DNA of 64,000 nt from Doryteuthis pealeii (Eukaryota > Mollusca > Cephalopoda > Myopsida > Loliginidae): the NCBI GenBank assembly GCA_023376005.1, contig CM042145.1:16292034-16356033 (forward strand). The letters are read 5' to 3'. The notes under the pieces are model-generated. The model searched no databases, was not told the origin of the DNA, and worked only from the letters and a program-made list of their open reading frames with translations. Position numbers and translations under genes: made by a program. Positions 40,301 through 53,500 of this stretch are shown here, piece after piece. Position 1 is the first letter of the stretch; each line of letters opens with the position of its first letter.

Positions 40301-43300
40301 TAGCAGAATATCTAATATAGATAATATACAAGTAGTTCTGATTTTGTGTAAAAACAATATTTATAAAAAAACTTAAAATCTACTTTTGATGTCTATCATT
40401 TCTAGTTTCCACAAGATTCATTAAAAAATTATCAAAGAAATTCTAAAGATTTTACCATTAAATCAAGCAATTTTGCTGATAAGAAAACTTTCTGAAGATG
40501 AGGGTTTTTTTTTTAAAGTAAAAATAATTTTTTTTTTGAAAATTTAAATTTTTCAAACTTACTTGGGTCAGCTTGTTGCTGTTGTTGTGGATAACCTTGT
40601 TGGTATGCTGCACCCCAAGCTTGGCCTCCATATGCTTGTTGACCAGCAGGTGGTTGTTGACTGGATTGTAGATGAAAAAAGAAAAGTTAAAATGTTAAAG
40701 CATAAAATAGAAATCAATGAAAATCTAAGAAAATCTGGTTTTCACAAGATGAAATGGAACAAAATAAATGGTTTAATTACCTTGGTTGAGTATACTGGCC
40801 ATATTGATCATAGCCAGCACCAGCTGGAGGCACACCAGGAGCATTAGGACCAGATGGAGCTCCAGGTGCATGAGGACCTGGGCCTCCAGGAGCAGGTGGA
40901 GCCCCAGGTGCACCTGGAGCACCAGGTCCTGCTGGGCCATTAGGACCTGGTGGGGGAGGTTGCTGAAATAGAAACATTTTTCTATTTAGCAAAGTGATTT
41001 TTTGTTCATTAGCAATGGTTCGAAACTAATCTCTAGAGTTGATTTCTTTTTGAATTATAAATTTAAAATTAACAGGAAAACTTCAATTTCTTCCATAGCA
41101 ACAATATTATGCAAATTTTGAGCAATACTTAAAAGGACGAAATAGGAGAAAGAAAAAAAAAAAAAAAAAAAAACAAAAAAAAAAACAAATTAAAAATAAT
41201 TTTATTTGTCACTATCTTATATGATTAACTATTTTAGTCTAGCCAATTCATAAAGGAAATCAAATAGAAAAAAAATGTTTTTCAAAATATAATAAAATTA
41301 CAACTAATGCAACTTATAGTTCATGAAATTAAATCTTTATACTTACCAAACCTGCCTTTTCACAAATCATTTGTATGGCATGTTGAATTTGTTGTGGACT
41401 ACCCCTAACATTAAATATTTTCTCATTTGGATTAGGAGGAGGCTGACGTTGAAGTTCTACATGTGCACCCGATTGACGAATGATTTCCCTAATGGTCTCA
41501 CCACCTAAAAACATCACAAATAAATATTAGCTCACAACAAAATTAACCAAATATAAATTCAAAATCACCAATTTAAAAAACAAACAAGTAGCTACCTTTG
41601 CCTATGACTAAACCACATTTATCAGCTGGTACAGCATATGTAGTCTCATCTTGAAAATTGGGATCAAAGCCACGACCCATTCCTCTGCCTCCAGGACCAT
41701 TTGGACCTGGAGGACCAGACATGTTGAAAGGACCACCACCTCGTCCACGCCCTCTACCTCGACCCATAGGAAAACCGCGGCCCATTCCACCTTGCTGCTG
41801 AATTAAAGACAGTATATACATAAATAAAAAATTGTAGACAAAGTCTAAGGTAACGCCTTATTATGTAAATAAATTATTCCACAATAAGTAGAACATTTAT
41901 TTTTTCTTAATCTCGTTTAATTTTTTTTTTAAAATACTTATCAAATAAAGTTGACAATGTTAAAAGGTTCTGCAAAACAGTAGGTTTGTACAAATTGTAA
42001 AGATCAAATTTGATGAAATTAAAATAATTTAAAAGTATTTGATTGAAACTGTTACATGTGTTGAAAGTAAAATTCAAACAGGTAAAACTAGCTTAACCTG
42101 ACAAATAAGCTACAGTCAATAATAAAATAGCATAGTATAATATGAAAGGCTAACTCCTCACAAAAGAAAAAAAAAAAGTGATTGTAGATAGTTAATATAA
42201 AATCATATGTAATCCTGGTAAAAATAATTAGAATATCAGGTCCTTCAATGATAGTTACAACCATAACCATGAAATTTGTTTATCTATATAACCAAATGTT
42301 CCCATCTTGCAGACAATATTTTTTCAAAATAAAAATTTTGGTTAATTCATTTATATAGTAAAATATCAAATCATATTTTGAAGTTGGATCAATACATGTA
42401 TTGCTAAGTTAACATGATTTTATTAAAGTATCCTAAGCTAAAACAGTAAATGCCTCAATAAAAAGGCTGGATATCTTAAATAATTTTGTGTCAAGCTGTG
42501 TCTGTATACATAAGTTTAAACTTCCAATTCAAAAATTTAGATTCCAATTATAGATGAAAAGAATGGAGATCAGAAATGCAAAAAAAATGTACACTTACAT
42601 TTGCATTACCCAAAATTTCACTTATCATGCTAGCAGCTTGTTGTACTTTATCTGGAAGACCCATTATAGAAAGTAGACGCTCAGGTGATGTACCATCATC
42701 TAGAAGAAAAATAAAGTTATAAACCAAGGATAAGAATAAAATAGGCAACAACTTTTTCAATTTGTAGACAAGAACAAAATCTTTTTATAGTTGCAGTAAT
42801 CATTATGAAAGTAAAAGAAAATTCTGAATTTTAAGTATTTTCTGCAACTATTAAATTCATAAGATTTATGGAACTAAAAGGATTATGAATAAGTAAAAAG
42901 ATTATCTTAAGCGAAGATTTAAACTTTTTTTTTTTTTTTACCTGGCTTGAATTGTAACCGAACTCCAGTTTCATTTTGTACTTTCTTAATGGTCTCTCCA
43001 CCTTTCCCTATTACAATACCAACAGCAGGCCGAGGAACAGGAAACTAAAAAATAATTTAAAATAATGTTCATTAAATTCAGCATAATGTAGTTAAAACAA
43101 GAAGCAAAAAGCTAGATGAAAAATAGAAACAAAATTTTCCTTTAAAGCTTATAAAATCCTCTATACTCTTTTACAAGTCAAAATAAATATATCTAAAACT
43201 AAGTTGCATCATATTTGAACCTATTAGAAATTATGAGTTATGGGGAAAAGTAAATGTGTATGAAAATATAGCTGTGTTCATAACAAAAGCTAGAAAGCAG

Positions 43301-44090
43301 TAAGTGATAAAATTTTAAAAAATTGGTAAGATAGATATAAGGACTATAAGGGAACTCAAAAGTTATTAATTCCATTATATCCTTTGAGTTATTAATGAAA
43401 ACATGAATATTTACTAAGAAGAGAAAGAGATTGAGAGAGAGAAAGAAACTGTTTCAGGTGTATTTCTATTAAATCAAGTTTGAAAATGGAATATGAAAAC
43501 TTTAGTTTTAATTGGATATAAATATACTTACATCCATGCCTCCACCTGATGGAGAACTCCTCATACCGCCACTGTTATTACCAGCACCAACAGATGATCC
43601 ATATTCATTTGTCTTAAAAAAATTAAAAAAAAAAATGAATAAATTGGAGTAAAATTTAAAATTTTTTACTCAAAGCCACAAAAATAAATCAAAATTTAGA
43701 TAAAATTTAGATTAAATGTGAAAAAACTAAAGCACAAAATTCACTTGTTTATAAAATATGGCAATGTAAAATTTATAATTTTCAAGAATAACTCACCACT
43801 GTACCATCCTTGTCTGCTAATAATTGCATTACCATATCTCTGGCCCTCTGAAAAAAAAAAAAATTAAAAATAGAAATTAATGATTCAAGAGTTTATTCTT
43901 GGTTGATATAAGTTAGTTCTAATAATAGACTCACTCAATGGTGTTAATACCAATGAATGTGAGGTGGTTATTATTGAATAAGAAATTTATAAGCAGTGTT
44001 GGATATTATGTAATTTGATCCTAATGAAATGAAATGGGGAGAAAAAAAACCCTAAGTAAAAAAGCTATTTCTATCACAAAAAGGAAAAGA

Positions 44091-44127
<37 letters not shown>

Positions 44128-47100
44128 AAAGAAGCAATTGAACTGGGTTGGCCTTAGAGTTTGCCTAGAAGCGTCTGCTCTGCATTGCATGATTAGAGGA
44201 AATGATATCAAATAAAATAGTAAGAAATTTCAATTCAATAATTAGGCAATTAGTTAAATTAATATTTAAGTTTTTTAAATATAATATTAAGCAATTGAAT
44301 TAAATTAAAACCATATTCAAATTTAAAATAAATAATTTTCATGAAAAAAAAAAGTCTTTTTAAATTAAATACATAAAAACTTTAAAAGAATTTTGCATGT
44401 GTTTAAAAAGTTAAATATCAAATTACATTACTCATTTTTATGGATGGATGTTCAAAAGTGAAACCCAGTATCAATTTTTAAACCGTTCATAAAAAGTGTA
44501 TAAAAAAATTCAATTAAAAAAATCATTTATCCTGTAATAAAATATTTACAACTTTGAATCCGTAAGAACTTGATTTAATTAAAACTTAATTATTGAATTT
44601 TTTAATTTGTTAATTTCTTGTATTTTTCAATATGAAAAATTGTTTATCTAATATTTGTACATTAAGAAACCCAATAATTAAAAACTAAATTAACACTTAT
44701 TTTATAAACTGGCTAACATAATAAAAAATTGTTTTGGGCTTCCATAAATTTTAAACCATCAATTAACATTATATTTCAAATCAGAAGAAAAAAGGAATTT
44801 AAAAAAATATAAATGAATAAAAATAAAGTAATTGAATTAAAATAAAAGGACAATTTATTTTTTCATACATTATTTATGTAAATATCTAAAACCGTTATTT
44901 CTGAATAGCTAATGAGTAAAAAAAATCCAATCGTTTTAATACTATACTCAAATGAATTGTATTTTTATTTACCGTTTTTAAATACTAAATTCTAGTCTAA
45001 GTTATTGATTTGTTTATGTTTAACAGTGACAAACGCTGTCAACATAACTAAGAATTTAATTTTCTTACTATGTATATTTTAATTTTGAAATATCGTCATG
45101 AATATAAATTAAATCATTTTTTGTACAAAAGCTACTTTTGGTGATAGTAAATGTGTATATATTTACTGGCATTAATTGTTTTATATCTGTACTTTCATCC
45201 AGACACAGACAACTGCCCTTTATATATGTATAGATAAATGATATAACATTAGAAGTGTCTTACCAGGGTCAGAAAAAACATGACTATACTAAAATTGGTA
45301 ATAAGCTGATAGATTCTATTATTCTTGATGTAACCATGATACAATGGCAAGAACCAAGATTTCACAATTAGGTCTATTAACTATTGGTTAATGGAACAAG
45401 CCAAACACCTCAACTTAGTGTACTGTTCCTAGCAGTAGTAGCAACAACATTTAATGAGGTCAATATATATAAAACACTAATTTAAACCTGTATCATTCTC
45501 ATTGACTTAACTTTTAAAACTGATTGCAATAATCTTATTTTCATTCAAGTTTAAATATAATAAGAAAAAAAAACTTCAAAAAACACTTAAATTTTTGGAG
45601 CTTTTAAACTTAAAAAATATTCAGAGTGGGCACATGCTCATTTGTGTTATTCTAAGCAGTATCACCAATATATGCATTTGATGGGCTTCAAAGTTACCAT
45701 TTTTATAACCTATTCATTAATTACACCTGAAAATTGACAATGGCCAATAACATGCCCAATATTTTTCAACCTTTAATTTTACATATGGGGGGGGGGGGAT
45801 ATATTAATGAATTATAATTCAATACCCAAAATAATTTGGGAAGAGATAATTATAAATATACATTATAGAAAAAAAAAAAAAAAAAAAAAAAAAAACACTT
45901 ACTGCACAACGGGATGTTTCTCCTGTGATACGTAGAGGCTTATCATGAGCACTTGGGAGGTTGCTATCTTGAATCATAACCATTTTAACATTAGCTTGAT
46001 CCTGCAAAATAAATTTTTTTTATCATCATATATGTTTTTATTTTTTAGATGACTGCATATTTAGAGGGAATGGTGAAGGATTATAAAAGAAAAACTCACC
46101 TGTAATTGACGGATTGTTTCACCTCCTTTACCAATAATCAACCCAACTTTATTACCAGGAATCAACATTTCGATCACATTTTGTCCTTCTGGAACAGGAG
46201 TTTGGTCTAATGGTAAAGTTGCACTTTGAGCTTTGTCTACTATTTTTTGCATTTGTTGTTTACAGGCACTGAAAAGAAATGAGTAATTTATATAGTAACA
46301 GGGAAATATGAAAAAGGTGGAAGAAGAAATTGAAACTAGGACCAAGGTGGAGAGAAACTGAGTTTGATTACCTTATTGCAGCTGGTGCACCCATTAAAGA
46401 GCAGACACGATCAGGCAGTCCTCCACTATCTGGAAACAAAAAGAATTATAAACATTGAGAAGCTTGATAAGAGCTTATAAAAAGATAACTAATACAATAC
46501 ATAATATCAACATGTAATGATCAGCTGAAAAATCAAGTTTTTCAAAACATAGGTGCTTTCTATTAGTCCCCAGATTTTCAGGGCAGTTTAAAATAAGGGT
46601 TTTCAAACCTTCAGAATTTGTCTTTTTATAAAAAGGTCTACAAATGAAAATAAAAATTAGATTTGTGAAAGTAAAACAAGAAAACAAGGCAAGTTAGAAG
46701 TTAAAATGAAACAAACCAAATATGATAGCTGGATAAAAGATCTGCAATCAGCAAACTGACACAAAATAGCAGGCAACAAATATGAATAGCAGACATATTT
46801 CAGAGATAGATATAGAAATATATCAGCAGTAACACATTGAAAGAGAGGGAGAGAGAGAAAGACAGACAGAGAGAAAGAGAGAGAAAAAGAAAGAAAGAGA
46901 GGAGAGTTAATTTTAAAGCTAAAATTAACCAATTAGAAGAAAATTATTACCATGTGAAAAACTGATGTCCATTAACATCAATTAGCACAAGTCAAACAGT
47001 TTTGCTCAAAGAGAATGCTGGAGTGAATAATATGTATAAATTTAATAGTAAACATTGACATTCTAACATTACATAGAAAAAAAAAGAACAGCAACTAAAA

Positions 47101-50100
47101 ATCAGCAGAAAAGAAAAAAAGGAAAAAAAAAAGAAAGAAAAAAAAAAGAAAAGAAAAAAAAAAAAAAAAAAAAAAAGGAAAGAGTGAGAGTAACCCACAG
47201 TGCTGCTATGTCATCATGCCCTGAAGACAAGTTTGAGAAAAGAGTTTCTTTGATTAAAGAAGAAAATTCTTGTCAGCATCAAAATTCATTTATATCAATT
47301 TTTAGTATAAAGTTGAACAAGGCCTTTAAAACTATTGATTTTAATCCAAGATTCAAAATAATTTGGTAAATTTAAGTTTTACCAAAAATAAATGTAGTTA
47401 TTCAAGCAATATAAAATTAAATTAGTTATAATTTTAAAAGTTAAAGCATTTTATGGGGACAAAATAGGTTCAAGAGTGACAAGGGGTGGAGGAGGCCAGT
47501 CAACATTGATTTTAAGAACTAGGATATTAAACTATGATACAAGCAGATAACAGTAACATTGAAAAATTTTCTAGCTGAACACATTTTCTAAAATTTGATG
47601 TTATACTTAACCTATAGCACATTAAAAACAATACTAATAAGTTCATATTTTATATGGAAAAGAAAAAATAACAACCATATAATTAAGTGTTTTTCAAATA
47701 TAAAATTAAGTTATCAAATGAAGTGTTTGTGAAGACAAGTACAAATCTAAATTTTGCTGTGATCAAATGTGAACAACTTTACACATATCTTGGAAACAAA
47801 TAAAAAAAATAATAGAAATAAAAAAAAAAAAAAAAAAAAAAGTAAAAAAGGCACAAATCTTTCTTTGGTAGAAATATTGTCAATGAATAATTTCATTGAA
47901 CTAATCTTGTTAAAAAGTATAAAATAAAAATAATATCCAGACAAATTTCAATAATGAAGTGTAGATCAATGGGTTTAAATTTACTGAACAAATCTACTCA
48001 GGGAGAAGGCAATCAGTTGGTGTCAACTCAGATAAAAATGCTAAAGACATCTTTACCACACACACAGATTAATCCTGTTGAAAGAAAGGTGAGGAAAGGT
48101 TTGCATGGAGTGGATGATATAATTTAGCATGAATAGAATTTAGAGTTAAAAGCCTTTTCAGATTTATAGTTTAAGGTTTATTTATATTTATAGGATTGTA
48201 GAGATGGATTTTGCCAAAAACCTAGTTTCTCTAGTGAAATTAAAACTTTAATCAAGAAATATAGAAAAGTTCTCTTCACCTTTCTTTCAATGCAGATCTA
48301 TTTCAACAGGATATAAAAAGGTTTACAAGTTGTTAAAAAGGAAGGCATTATTCTCTAAACCTGATAGCTTGAAATTTAATACTGTCACTATATTAATCTA
48401 TATTTTTTCTTGTTTTGTACAAATTCTGAAAAGATTCTCTATGTTTTGATTAATAAGTTAAATATAACCAAAGCCCATCAGTGACAAGCACCATTCATGT
48501 CAATAAGTAACCCATGGATTACTGACAACACCAATTTTAATGCCTTCCTGTAGGATGCTTAAGGGAAACTGGCATGGTCAAGAGCTAAAAACAAACCTAC
48601 CTGGTGCTATTTGAATTTTACAACCCGTTTCTGCTTGTAACCTCGATATCTGTTCACCACCTTTTCCTATAACTAAAAAAGGATATGGAATGGTTTTAAG
48701 AATAATTCTACCTTGCTCCAGTAATTTTCTAATAACTTTTTAGAGAATTGTAAAATGATACTTGTTTTATCTAATTAAAGAATGTTCTGCAATTTGTTTT
48801 AGTAGTAAGTATTAATATCTAATATAACAATTAACCAAATTAGTAACGACAAATACAATTGTTGGAAACTAAACAAATGTAAAGCTACCTAACTCAAAAA
48901 TGTTCAGTGAAATATATTTTGAAACATCAGCAACTTGTGCCTCAAAGAGGTAATTGGTCTAAGAAATTTTTTTGGAAAATCTTGACAATATCTTCCAACA
49001 TCCCAAATCTTTATAGTAATAACTTGAAACTTTCTTCAGATAAGAAACATCCAGTTCTTATTTTTAATTGAACAGCAAAATTGTTGATTAGTGATTTTTT
49101 TTTTTGAATATTTATAATTAAGCCTGAATATTTTATAGTAATTTTATTTATCTTTTAGCTGAAAATGCAATTTTTAGTTTGCATATGGATAAAAAGATTT
49201 AAAATTTAAGTTTTAGTTAAGACCTGAACTTTAAAAACTTCAGATAAGACAAGGCTAGCTAACATTTGCCAAATCAAAAGAATACCAATTATTTTACTAG
49301 AATGAACAGAATTCTTCATTAAACAAAGCATTACTCACATGATTTAAAAGGGGAAAAAATCAAATAGGGTGAACTGATTTTAAAAAATCATTACCTATAA
49401 AACACCTTTATAATTTAGAGAATATAAACCTTGAAGTGAACTATGTAGTAAAGAAAAAAAAAGTTTGAAAAATTCTAAAGAGTAAATATACAGTATCTCA
49501 ATGCAGTAAAATATTAATACTGAAATGACCAATTTAGATTCATGCAGTATCTAAAACAGTAACAATCTTAATTAAATACACTATTCAAGTAATTTCACAA
49601 CAGCTTAAAAATTACAGTAAACTGGTTAAAAGGCTAATACAAAGTTCAAAGAAAAGTTTGAAAAGATGTAAACTTCAAACAATATTCACATTTCATCTTC
49701 AAATTATGAAATTTTTTAAATTTTTTTTAATTATTTACATTTAAATTAAGTATTTACGATAACATTTTGAAGAGGTTAAGTTATTGAAAATATAGTTAAC
49801 TGTAAGGAGAGGGTAAAAATCAAGTGGGTCCACTATGTAAACAATTTTGAACGGCAATGTAAATCAGTTGCATTCCATTAACATTGGTTGGATAAAATCA
49901 TTCACTCAAGCCTTCATACACATTTTCTCAAAATATAGCAAATATATAAGAATTATTTCAGAGATTTTTAGAAATGACAATCAAAATTTATGAACAATGG
50001 TTTTAAAAGCTCTCTTGTTCAAGGACCTCCACAAGTGCACACTTAAAAGAAAAATGTTACATTGCTAAACCAAGAAACTGGTACATCATTCTAACGTGAT

Positions 50101-50500
50101 GCACCTTACATCTCGTTGGTATTTTTCAGGAGGGGATTTTAAAAAGTGCTTACTCAAACCAACAAGTTTGTCAGGCACTTTGTATGCTGAGGAATGCATC
50201 TCCATAGTTGAATGGGGTCCTGGGCTAGTGACTGGAGACGACTTCTGCAAATTAGGATTGGAAACGCCCAACTGCTGATTGAGACGTGCAGCTGCTTCTT
50301 GTGCTGCTTGTGCTGCCTGTGTTGCTTGATTTGACCTGAAAAATAAAAAGCTCTCCAAATTTAGTATCCAAGAAAGAGCTCTAAGAACAAAAGTCCTGAT
50401 ACCAAAATATTTTAAGTGGAAAAGTACATTACTACAAAATCAAATGTCTACAATTCTAGTATATATCAAGTTTGAGGGCTATAGTAGGCATACATATATA

Positions 50501-50539
<39 letters not shown>

Positions 50540-53500
50540 CACATACACACACTAATCAAATTCAGTAATGCATTACACATTTTATATAATTAATTTCAAT
50601 GTAAATATTTAATTTCATAACCATTAACTCTTAACATCCTGTTGAGAATTTTCCAAGTCCAGAGGCCCGTTCCTATAAGGATTTATCAAAAAATGGACTT
50701 TTCATTTAAAGTTACCCGTTATTTTCCTTAAATCAAAGACTTCTAAATGTCTAATATTACATTTAAACAAAGACTATCATTAGTTGCAGATTAGGAAAAC
50801 GAATGACTTCTGGTCGGGTAGAACGAGGATGTTAAGAGTTAAGGGGGGAAAGAAGAAAAAAAAACTCTTTCAGAGCAATAACTCACTTTTGTTGTTCAGC
50901 CATAGCTCGTAGTTGGGCACCAATGGCTGAAGTAAAAGAAAATCATGGTAAAAAAACTATAAGTCTGAAACCCAGAACAAATGAACTGGTAAGCCAGGAT
51001 CAAACCAGGAAAAAAAAAAAAAAAAAAAAAAAAAAACTCCAAATTTGCTTCAAGGAAAAAGTATTAACCCATAAAACCAAATACTTAAAAATATATATAT
51101 ATATATATATATAAAAAAAAAATAAATAAATAAAAAAAAACAAAAAAAAAAACGATCTGCCATGAGCTTAATTATATAAAAGCTAAAATAAAATTTGGTA
51201 TTTAACTATCATTTGAGCCAGCTGGGATTAATATATTAAATTTTCTAAGGAATAAAAAACATTTAAAATAAAATTTGTACCAAATATGTTTGTAAAACAG
51301 TTTAATCTTATAAGACTAAGAGGAAACAACTAAAATGTATGTCGACAAATGTAGGTAATATTAAAGGATAAACATTTAAGTGATGTCATACAATACCTTT
51401 TTTGTGTGTATATGAATTACAATTATATTTGGATTCATGAATAATAAAAAAAATTGAAAAAAAATAAAAAAAATAAACAACAAAAAACAAAACATTTGCA
51501 TTCAAAAACATCTCCACTTGAACTTGGCATTTAGAGAATTTCGCATTAAAAAACTTGGCATTTATGACAGTACAGTTTAAATAACAAAATTATTAATATA
51601 TTTACCTGTCATAAATATATCTGTGTAGGAAACAAATCAGGGATGCAAATGTTTCACTTTGTCAGCACCAGCAGCTATCAGGATCTAGTCTGACTATTCA
51701 CTACTAAGTATGTATTCCTGCAGCACTTGACTCCAGCTGGAGAAAGGGAATGCAGTATATGTTGTCCAGGCAGCAGCAATATGCCTGCCCATCTGTGAGA
51801 CTGTTTTGGTAAGTAAGGGTTCTGTCTACCTTGTCAACTTTCACATTAAAATGCCCCTCAATCCAGCAAGATTTTGACTTTAATGCAACAGCATAAGCAT
51901 AGAGACTATTTATGAGGATAAAAATAATTTGCAATGGCTTAAGAGTATAACTGCAGGAGCAGAATGGATTCATTAAAAAATAAAAATAAAATAAAATAAA
52001 AAGTTTCCATCACTGAATCATGATACAAACACACACACACACGCACTGGTCTGTGAGCAATCAGAATGCAGATAAAAATTCAACAAAACCAGCAGATAGG
52101 GATGTTATTCAACACCAAACACATGGAAAAAATTAAAAATAAAAAAAAGGAGAGAAAGTTAAATGATCATATTAAGAGGATAAATAGATGGCATATATGG
52201 ACCATGTAAGAAAGTATCTTAATAATGTCAGCTGATCATTGCATTGATATCCATGCAAAATTGTGATAAAACAGACTGTGTGCAAAACACCAGTCACAGC
52301 TAGCCAGCAATATATAAAAAGGCATTCAGCAAATTCAAACTACACTTCTACAAATGCCAATTTATTAGGCTTTATTACTTAAAAGCTTTAACAATGTTCA
52401 TGGCTCATCAAAACTTACCATTCTATTCATGTAGTTCTCAAATTAAAAGAAAGAAAAAAAAAAAAAAGAAAAAAAAAAAAGACATTGCTAACTCCATATA
52501 GTTATAATAAAATGCACAAAAATGCATTTTAATGTATGGACAGCTTTAGTTTTGACAATTTAAGAAAAAATTTCATTGTTGTATATGGTAGGAATAAAAT
52601 ACACATTCAACAATGACATTAAGACACTTGGCCATGATTTTTATGTGATCTTAAATATGCATTTTAATAGAAGTAGAGCAATTTAAGTGCAAAAATGAGA
52701 CTAGAATGAATCTAATATGTAGAATTGTGCAAGAATTATTCTGATGCCCTTCTATAATTGGTGAGTGATGAGTATAAACAGGTTATACAAAGTTACCCAC
52801 CGCTCACTGACTATAATAGCATTCAGCTAAGAACTTACGATCATTTATTGCAGCAGGAGTCTTTTTCACATCAGGTTCACCTGGAAAAGAAAAAATTTTT
52901 ATAAAATTTTATCATCAACCTTTCAATTAATGAACAAAAAAATATAAGGAATATATACATTCCAACAAAAATATTTTCACAATGTCCGTTTCTCTAAATC
53001 AAAGTTCATTTTCAGATTTGTGTTAGAAACAGCCATTTTTATGGGCTCACAACCTTCAGCTGAAACTTTAAGAGAAAGAAAGTATTAAAAAGATATACAC
53101 CTTGAACATTATGAAAAATGCAATTTCTATGTACTTTTGACTTACCTAATATTTATAGCTAATTCATGAAAATTATTGCAAGGATTCAAAATCTATAACA
53201 TGCATCAGGTTATACTAATTTTTAAATTTTAGCGTCAGAAAAAGAAAAAGAAAGAAAAAAATTAACATATAATTGAACATCAATAACCTCAAATGATTTA
53301 AAAGCTTTGATACTATTTTTGTAAAACTCTTCTGGTTTAGAGAAACAAAGAATGTAGAGAATTTTATGTGCTTTAAAAACTAGTTGCAACCTCTGGAATA
53401 ATCAAATTGAAAAGGATATGGAGAATAAAGATGAGCAAATCCTCAGCCATCAAATAATCTGATTTTTTTCTGTATGGAGCCATATACAGAATACCATTTC

